Source of the DNA: Microstegium vimineum
Taxonomy: Eukaryota; Streptophyta; Magnoliopsida; Poales; Poaceae
Direction: 5' to 3'
Length of the DNA: 64,000 nucleotides
NCBI GenBank assembly: GCA_022036555.1
Contig: CM039140.1
Coordinates: forward strand, 6,723,943 to 6,787,942
Below the pieces are notes generated by a model, which was given only the letters and a program-made list of their open reading frames with translations, was not told where the DNA came from and did no database searches. Shown here in pieces: positions 57,484-64,000 of the stretch (position 1 is the stretch's first letter; each line of letters begins with the position of its first letter). The translations under genes and the position numbers were made by a program.

Positions 57484-59865
57484 TCAAGGTGAGCCACCAG
57501 CAATAGCATGAAGCAATCTTGGCATTGGAGGCATATCAGGCTCAGATAAGCCCTCAAGAAACTGTACTACCTCAACCATTGTAGGGCGGTCAAATTCATT
57601 ATCCTGAATGCACCAACATGCAACTTTGCAGACTCTTTCAACATCATCTAGGTTGACATCGCCACCCAAGTTTGCATCCACAAGGCTTCCAATACCACCG
57701 TTAAGAAGCTTGTCCACGACTTGCACAGGAAAACACTTGGCATGGGCATCATCAGTAAAAGCTTCTTTACCAGCGTTCCTCCTTCCTGATACGATCTCCA
57801 ACAAAACCATCCCATAGCTGTAAACATCAACTTTCGTTGTAATAGCTGTTCCGCTAATCCATTCAGGAGCAAGGTATCCAATAGTTCCTCTCATTGTAGT
57901 TAGAACGCAGCTAAAATCCCTCCCTAGAAACTTTGCCATCCCAAAATCTGCTATTTTTGGAATGAAAGATGCATCAAGAAGTATGTTTTGTGGTTTGATA
58001 TCACAATGTATTATGCAGTCTCGACAGCTATGATGCAAGTATGCTAACCCTCTAGCAACACCAAGAGCTATCTGATATCTAATGTTCCAACCCAAAACGC
58101 TACTAACATGGCTCTGGAACAGATGGACATCAAGGGAACGGTTTGGCATGTGCTCGTACACAAGTAGCCTCCTATCATCTTCACAACAAAACCCGACAAG
58201 TTTTACCAAATTGACATGCTGGATGATGCCTATTGAGCTCACTTCAGATCTGAACTGCTTCTCTCCCTGCTGGGCACCATCTAGCCTTTTCACGGCTATG
58301 GCAACCGAGTCACCCAGGCACCCCTTAAATACAGAACCGAAACCACCTGCGCCTAACTTCTCCGAGAAATTGTTAGTTGCACGTTTTATATCAGCATACC
58401 TGAATGCAATGATCCCAATGCCTCCCTGATCACTGTCTACTGGACGACTAGATCGCTTAGTTCTTCTCCAGATCACAATTAGGAAGATGAACGCTAAGGT
58501 GACAGTGCTTACAGCCACAGCAACACTAACACTGATGATGATCCCATGTTTGTGGTCTTTCCCATTTTGCACCTCTTTTGCAGCAAGACGAAGGTAGAGA
58601 ATTTCCCCACTGTCATCAGCAGCTACATTGGTTAGATCGTCATGCCAAACAGAGCAACCACCTTGGGCGTAGGAATATGCTGTGCAAGAGCAATTACTCA
58701 AACAAAATCCCTCACATGATTTTGCACTTGTAGCATTCTGTATACCTATGCCATTACTGGGAAGCCTACTGAATGGCATAGGATAGAATTTATCTGACAT
58801 ACTTGTAGGCTTGTTGCTGTCATTGCAATCCAATGGAGTATCTCTGATGCACCCACCAGTCCTGTCCTCCAGTTCCCAATCCTCAGGCGATCTTACAGAG
58901 AAGCCCTTCATGCAGGAGCACAACGGATTTGCGTTGTAAGAGCAGACTGTGAAAGCTCCACAAACAGCGTAGACGTCACATTTACTTCTTGGAGAGTAGC
59001 TGAATGTGACCCAATCATTTCTGTCCCAGTCCCATATGCGCACCTTCCATTGACCAGAGACATCTAACACAACCTGAAATACTGTGCTCTCGTTCACCAA
59101 GGTGTAGGAGAAGTAGAACTCCTGGTCACTGGTAACAAACATATAATTGCAGTAAGCTGGATCCGACATCTCCGGTATTGCGTTGAAGTATCTCCCATTC
59201 CACTCACCAGAAGACCAATACTCTGTAGACGATTTCCATGACAGCCTCATGCTCTCATCAGGGCCTGGAGCTAGGCCAATGGAATAGACACCAGGAGCTT
59301 GGTCATTCAGATTCCTTCTTGAAACAAAACGGCGGTTCAGACCGGTGACCTTGTTCCTGCCCAATTTTGCACCGGGTAGCAGGGTGTCGGTTGGGTAGTC
59401 AAAGCTCTTCCAAAATACGTCCGAGGAGTTGGAGGAGCTCCGCAGGACAAGGTTGCCATCGGGCAGCAGAACAGCAACGGTGCTGTTGTTGGCCGTGATG
59501 TTGGCCTGGGTAGACCAGACCTTGGTGCCATGGGCTATGATGACCAGATTGCCGTCGTCGGAGATCATGAGCTCCGGCGAAGCAAGGCTGGAGACTGGAT
59601 TGTCACCATTGGCGCTCCACACCGGTGTCAGCTTGGGGACCTTGTGGAACCATATTCCAAGGTATGAGTTGGAGGTGGCGTTGGTGGAATTGGTGCTGTT
59701 GGTCTGGAAGAAGCCCAGCGCGAACTTGCCGTTGCTGGAGACAAGCCTCTCGTCTCCGGCCAGCGAACCACCTCGTGAGATTGTATCTGTCTCCGCGGAG
59801 CATGAAGGAAGAGTGTGCAGCGACAAAAGGAGCGCACAAAGAACGGCGAGAAGATGCCTGAGCAT
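57484..59865 (-). CDS. SRK-5: intact G-type lectin S-receptor-like serine/threonine kinase
   Basis: A single open frame of 793 residues. Signal peptide 1-24, B-lectin about 25-150, S-locus glycoprotein about 200-290 (EWNGRYFNAIPEM), CDVYAVCG 296-303, PAN about 345-430 (CLSNCSCTAYSYAQGGC), membrane helix 441-466, kinase about 500-770. Kinase residues: GAGGFG 505-510, Lys526, HCD 620-622 (Cys instead of Arg before the catalytic Asp: non-RD), DFG 640-642, APE 666-668. Non-RD kinases of this kind are common in immune receptors, and rice clusters of this family include insect-resistance genes; the ligand here is unknown. It is intronless, as usual for this group. It is the only copy in the window complete from start to stop. 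Confidence 0.96.
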   Translation of the reverse strand: MLRHLLAVLCALLLSLHTLPSCSAETDTISRGGSLAGDERLVSSNGKFALGFFQTNSTNSTNATSNSYLGIWFHKVPKLTPVWSANGDNPVSSLASPELMISDDGNLVIIAHGTKVWSTQANITANNSTVAVLLPDGNLVLRSSSNSSDVFWKSFDYPTDTLLPGAKLGRNKVTGLNRRFVSRRNLNDQAPGVYSIGLAPGPDESMRLSWKSSTEYWSSGEWNGRYFNAIPEMSDPAYCNYMFVTSDQEFYFSYTLVNESTVFQVVLDVSGQWKVRIWDWDRNDWVTFSYSPRSKCDVYAVCGAFTVCSYNANPLCSCMKGFSVRSPEDWELEDRTGGCIRDTPLDCNDSNKPTSMSDKFYPMPFSRLPSNGIGIQNATSAKSCEGFCLSNCSCTAYSYAQGGCSVWHDDLTNVAADDSGEILYLRLAAKEVQNGKDHKHGIIISVSVAVAVSTVTLAFIFLIVIWRRTKRSSRPVDSDQGGIGIIAFRYADIKRATNNFSEKLGAGGFGSVFKGCLGDSVAIAVKRLDGAQQGEKQFRSEVSSIGIIQHVNLVKLVGFCCEDDRRLLVYEHMPNRSLDVHLFQSHVSSVLGWNIRYQIALGVARGLAYLHHSCRDCIIHCDIKPQNILLDASFIPKIADFGMAKFLGRDFSCVLTTMRGTIGYLAPEWISGTAITTKVDVYSYGMVLLEIVSGRRNAGKEAFTDDAHAKCFPVQVVDKLLNGGIGSLVDANLGGDVNLDDVERVCKVACWCIQDNEFDRPTMVEVVQFLEGLSEPDMPPMPRLLHAIAGGSP

Positions 59866-60023
59866 GACGATAGAAGTGGATTGGAAGATGGGAGATCAGA
59901 TCAATGGGAGAATCGAAGTTTGTTTGCTCGAAAGGTAGCGCCGTACGTGGTGATGGTGTAAGTGTAACTATCCTAGGACGCTGGATTGCATTGCAGCTGC
60001 AGAATGCAAGAGGCGATGTCGTT

Positions 60024-60030
60024 TTTTATA
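60024..60030 (-). promoter_or_regulatory. TATA box of SRK-5
   Basis: The minus strand reads CTCTATAAAAAAC, with TATAAAA about 160 bases upstream of the ATG at 59865. That is a fitting distance for a TATA box plus a leader of some 125 bases. It differs from the CTCCTATTTAGCC motif of SRK-2 and SRK-3. Confidence 0.6.
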
Positions 60031-60353
60031 GAGCCCACGCCATCCCTCCTCGTCCACCTCCCATTTCTTTACCCTTGCACGGAGATAAAGGTCCACACTT
60101 TTGACCAAATTTGCAGCTACTTCTACTTGCTGATCCCGGTTGCTTGACTTCACACGACAATCAAAGTAATTATAAGGTTATTAATCAATTTTATATGCCC
60201 AACCAATGTTTGCATGCTTCCGTGAAGCAAATGTAACTTAACCAATCAGGCATTACACATCCTACTAATGGTTCTACATACGAAACAAAAAAAACTACTT
60301 CACAAATTGTCATTTTTTTTAATGCAATTTGCACGACACGTTAATGAATGGTT

Positions 60354-60720
60354 TGAATTTAGATATAAATCCAAGAGTTACTTTGCATTATTTTTTATAA
60401 GGGTAGAGGTGAATAATTCAAATGCAAATTTAGAGGTTATGTTAAATTATCTTATAATCACATAGGTGGGTAATTTTTAGGTATAAATTCATGGATTATT
60501 TTAAATTATATTTTATAATTGCAAAGGTCAATAATTTATATAAATTTAGAGGGTTATTTTGAATTATCTTACATAATAGAAAAGGTGAGTAATTTACATA
60601 GAAATTTTGGGGATTATTTTAGTTATCTTTCATAATGAAAAATGTGGGAACTTTAGATGAAAATGGATTACTTAATGTGTTTTTCACAATGGCAGAGGTG
60701 TGTACATTTTTATAAAATAG
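60354..60720. repeat. Diverged tandem array, monomer about 66 bp
   Basis: Five to six units repeat phrases such as 'ggttattttgaattatctta' and 'gtgagtaatttacatag'. The same monomer appears, reverse-complemented, at 43840-44060 and in part near 27590-27660. Non-coding. Confidence 0.7.
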
Positions 60721-61050
60721 AATAGATCCAATATCTAATTTTGACAACAATGATTAGAGTCCGTAGAAACGAATAATAGATGTTTATGATTATTGTGAGA
60801 GTTTTTAGAATTTATGTTTTCTCATAGCACGCTTCATCAAAATTTATTGTAAATTCTAGAGCCTCCAAAAGTAATACTAGTTAGATACTCCTCCATCCCC
60901 GAATACATTAAAGGGAATGCAATGTAATACTCCAGCAAAATATCCTATAATAGACCCACATATATGATAATAGTTGATGGGTTAGTACCAACTTGAAATT
61001 AGGTGGGTGAGGATTACCTTTGTATTCTTGTAACTTTAACATAGAACCTA

Positions 61051-61307
61051 CTCCCTCCTTCCCAAAAAGAATGACGTTATGGACTGCGTGTAGGTTAAAC
61101 TTTCTTAACTTTAACTAAATTTGTAGAAAATACATGCAACATTTATATCTCCAAATAAATTTGTTAAAAAATTAGACTTAAAGATCTTTTCAATGATACT
61201 AATTACTTAGCATAATTATTTATATATTTTAATATATAATTGCCGGTATTTTAAAAACGTTGACTTCTCGGAAAGCAAGAATGACATTTATTTTGAGACG
61301 GAGGGAG
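61051..61307. mobile_element. Stowaway-type MITE with TA target duplication
   Basis: The left end reads CTCCCTCCTTCCCAAAAAG and the right end, reverse-complemented, CTCCCTCCGTCTCAAAATA. TA flanks both sides (61049-61050, 61308-61309). About 257 bp, AT-rich, non-coding. Confidence 0.9.
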
Positions 61308-61394
61308 TATGCTTGAATGACATATGTAGTTAGTCTTTTTACACGAAGAGGGCACAAAAGTGTTAGAGAGGTTGTATGTATAAGCAATTAATAA

Positions 61395-61512
61395 GGTTAT
61401 GTTTGGAACGTAGGAATTTTACAGGAACTGCATAGGGATTTCATAAAAAACAGTTTATTTTTATAGAAAAAACATAGGAACGAAAAAGAATTTCTGCGTT
61501 CCAAACAGAGCC
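61395..61512. mobile_element. Small MITE with GTTTGGAACG inverted ends
   Basis: The left end reads GGTTATGTTTGGAACGTAGG and the right end, reverse-complemented, GGCTCTGTTTGGAACGCAGA. 118 bp. No clean target duplication could be fixed, so the superfamily is open (hAT or Tourist type). Confidence 0.6.
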
Positions 61513-64000
61513 ACGTTGATTGGCGAGTCCTCTCGTTACGTTCTAGGCATCAGTCAGATCTGTCCTTTTGCCCTGGTTCTGTATCTGACAAAATGTGTGT
61601 GTGTGTGTTTTTTCTTTTGGTTCCCTCCTATAAATTGATAGCATGATTATTACGTAAAACAATAATAGCATTACCTTGTGGGGTCAACGACGACCAACTC
61701 TCTTATGACTCTTCGGAACAAGGAATCATCACGCTCATAGTGGTAGCACTGATGAGGAAATTGTTGGTAACAGGAAAAAATCATAGTCTGAGTCCAAGTA
61801 TAGTGATGACTGGCAATCAGGACAGAACAAAACTAATCCACCCATTTCAAACCATGGATCTAAAAGATTGTTCGGAGTATTGTTTTTTCGGTCAAGAACA
61901 AAGATAGCATGTCCTCGCCGGCATCAAGCAAATATTAAACTTACCCTCACATAGGAATACTAATGCCTGCAGGAAATTTGGTGCACATATGATTAGGATG
62001 TGTTTGGCAAACATGATTACATTATTCTGCAAGTGATATACATCATAGCTGTTGTCTCTCTCACGCCCTTGCCTAACCCCAGGCCCATCGTCGCCTACGT
62101 AGCTTGAGTTGACGAGTTCACAGCCGCCAAGCCCCTTTCCGAGTCTCACACTCACTCACGCACACCGGCTCCTCGTCCTAAGTAAGTAACTATAATGTTG
62201 ACATAAAACAGTCCATAGTCATTAAAATATAGGCTTTGCTATGGTACATACAAATAACTGTGGATCGTCGATCTAGATGTCAATTATCACGTATTACCTC
62301 CTACAAAGTAAGAGGACAAATATAGAAAATATCTTCCTATTAGATTCAATATGCATATATAATCTAACTTTCCTATTCCATACAACGTGATGAGATCTAA
62401 AACTTTATATACCATGGACAATGATATACATGCATGCAATAGTTGAATAAGGTGTACATATATAGAGACGTGACGTGTTTTGTATGACGTGATATTTATA
62501 TTTAGAACTAATACAAAAATCTTTGTATTTGTCCTGTTATATTTAATATATTTTTTTTTGAACACAATAGACCTATTTATTTTGACTGTGTAATAAAAAA
62601 AGTTGCACTATAATTTTTATATCCATGTAACATTTTTAATGATACGTGGTAGTGGACCCAATTTATTTTTTTATCAAGTAATTAATGTAACATATTTTTT
62701 TATGAACATAACTTGTTCATTTTCATAAAAATAAATGAGAACTGGATTGTGTGTTTTTCCGATCAAACTGGATTGTGTATATTAAGTTATTATTAGGACA
62801 AAATAATTATGTGTATAGGGATTTAAAATATTAGTATATAGCACACATAGATAAATAAAAAATCATAAAAAGAAAGAATATCTTCATTAGCCGTAATCCT
62901 TTCTACTAATAAACATAGAAAAGGAAGGATGTAGCCATGCGCATGTTATGCATGCTATGATAAGGGAGATTTGAGAATAATTTTGTTTCTTTTTCTAGGT
63001 TACTTAATCAATTAGTTAATTAAAAAATATTAAAAAAATCGATGGCTCAGATTTATTTGAGGTATTACCTCCTAGGGAGTAAAGTATGTACCGTAGTATT
63101 GCCCTTAAAATATTCACTACATGTTAGCTAAAACATTGTAGAAGTGATCTATATAGCAACTCATAGCAAATTAAAAGATATTCATAGTGCTATGAACTAC
63201 CCATAAAGAATAAATAAATATTCTCATTTGTTCCTTCTCTCTATTACTTCAGATTCTATCATGAAAGTTTCATATATATTGTGGCAACAACAATAGCTAT
63301 GGTCTATTAACACAAACGCTATACATATGGACTATTGGTCTATATACATTGTGGTTGCTCATGGCATTCTCAACAAGCAAAAGCAAATTGTCGGCTGATA
63401 GAAATAAAAAAAAAGAAAAAAAATTATGAGCCTCACAACATAGGTAAGAGAGGGTTTCGGGTGGCAGATAGAGTAGATTTATAGGGACCTGTGTGAGTTA
63501 AGCCAAAAACTTGTCGCTAACTATTCAGTTTTTAACGTTCTCTTTTCCCATGAAATCACATAACTAGCAAAAAGTATCTTGTTGGGACACCATAAGAGCA
63601 AGGCTAATAATATAGTCAAGTACTGATATATAGATGTTTGCAACACACACCTCTGCACATTCATATAATGGTTTCACCACAATCAATACATGGTCCACTT
63701 GTCAATCTTATAACATTTCTTAGTTCTTGTGTCCAAGCTAGTTGTAAACTTACAACCCACCTCTTCTATATTTTCTTCTCTTTTTCCTCCACCTCAGCAT
63801 TTATCCTGCTTACGACTCATTACTATATTTGCTCTAAGCGACACCACCGTGCGCTTACTCATTGATCGCCTCTCGCTCTAGCCTCTAGGACGCAACCAAA
63901 CAAAAAATTAGGAATGGAAAAAGGAAAATTTTGAACCCCCTGCATGTTACATGGACAGATCGATCAGGATCTACCCCTTCACTTGTCAGGAAAGAGAGGC
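61513..64000. other. AT-rich intergenic DNA to window end
   Basis: Scattered short frames (61892-62155, 62287-62565, 63638-63865) lack domains and have no splice-compatible partners that I can see. A (GT)n run lies near 61596-61610. No gene is supported. Confidence 0.45.

Noticed and set aside
1..64000. CRISPR arrays, rRNA, tRNA or prokaryotic operons
   Set aside because: No regularly spaced repeats, rRNA cores or tRNA structures seen; the context is plant nuclear DNA.

Overview
The window looks like nuclear DNA of a grass, probably a panicoid. The coding sequence has monocot character. Around it lie Ty1-copia elements with a tRNA-iMet primer site, CACTA elements with grass-type termini, Stowaway, Tourist and hAT MITEs, Helitron-like ends and L1-type LINE fragments. 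No prokaryotic, plastid or mitochondrial gene set is visible. I ran no homology search: family names rest on recognised motifs, and all similarities were judged by eye.

The gene content is a decaying cluster of intronless G-type lectin S-receptor-like kinases (secreted B-lectin, S-locus glycoprotein and PAN domains, one membrane helix, non-RD Ser/Thr kinase). Seven pieces can be read. SRK-1 is the open N-terminal half of a gene cut by the window edge (1-1204, -). SRK-2 is full length with one 1-base frameshift just after DFG (2188-4556, -). A lectin fragment lies near 6.6 kb. SRK-3 is a pseudogene with one nonsense codon and four frameshifts (31165-33548, -). A chimeric, internally deleted pseudogene is split by a CACTA element (46296-47709, -). 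SRK-4 is open over about 830 codons, but its signal-peptide ATG is out of frame (50618-53111, +). SRK-5 is intact (57484-59865, -). Between SRK-4 and SRK-5 is the only other host gene found, a 98-residue SWIB/MDM2-domain protein on the minus strand. It is split by a 1.4 kb intron that carries hAT transposase remains.

Layout. 0-7 kb: SRK-1, SRK-2, a hAT MITE and an SRK fragment. 7-21.3 kb: two AT-rich arms in inverted orientation, separated by two deleted SIRE-like copia elements; one arm is interrupted by a CACTA element. 21.9-26.4 kb: a copia LTR, dead copia pol and a Tourist-like MITE. 26.8-33.6 kb: a segmental duplication, a LINE and SRK-3. 33.8-41.7 kb: a second LINE and a Helitron-like region carrying two nested solo LTRs and a hAT MITE. 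41.7-47.7 kb: duplicated SRK flanks, a foldback element and the chimeric SRK pseudogene. 49.2-50.3 kb: two Helitron-like elements. 50.5-59.9 kb: SRK-4, the SWIB gene, a hairpin-forming repeat and SRK-5. 60-64 kb: a tandem array, MITEs and AT-rich DNA.

The picture is birth-and-death evolution of a receptor-kinase cluster. Flanks and coding blocks were duplicated and recombined, point lesions accumulated, and transposons filled the spaces. Only SRK-5 and the SWIB gene look fully functional. SRK-1, SRK-2 and SRK-4 are the copies whose status should be tested.
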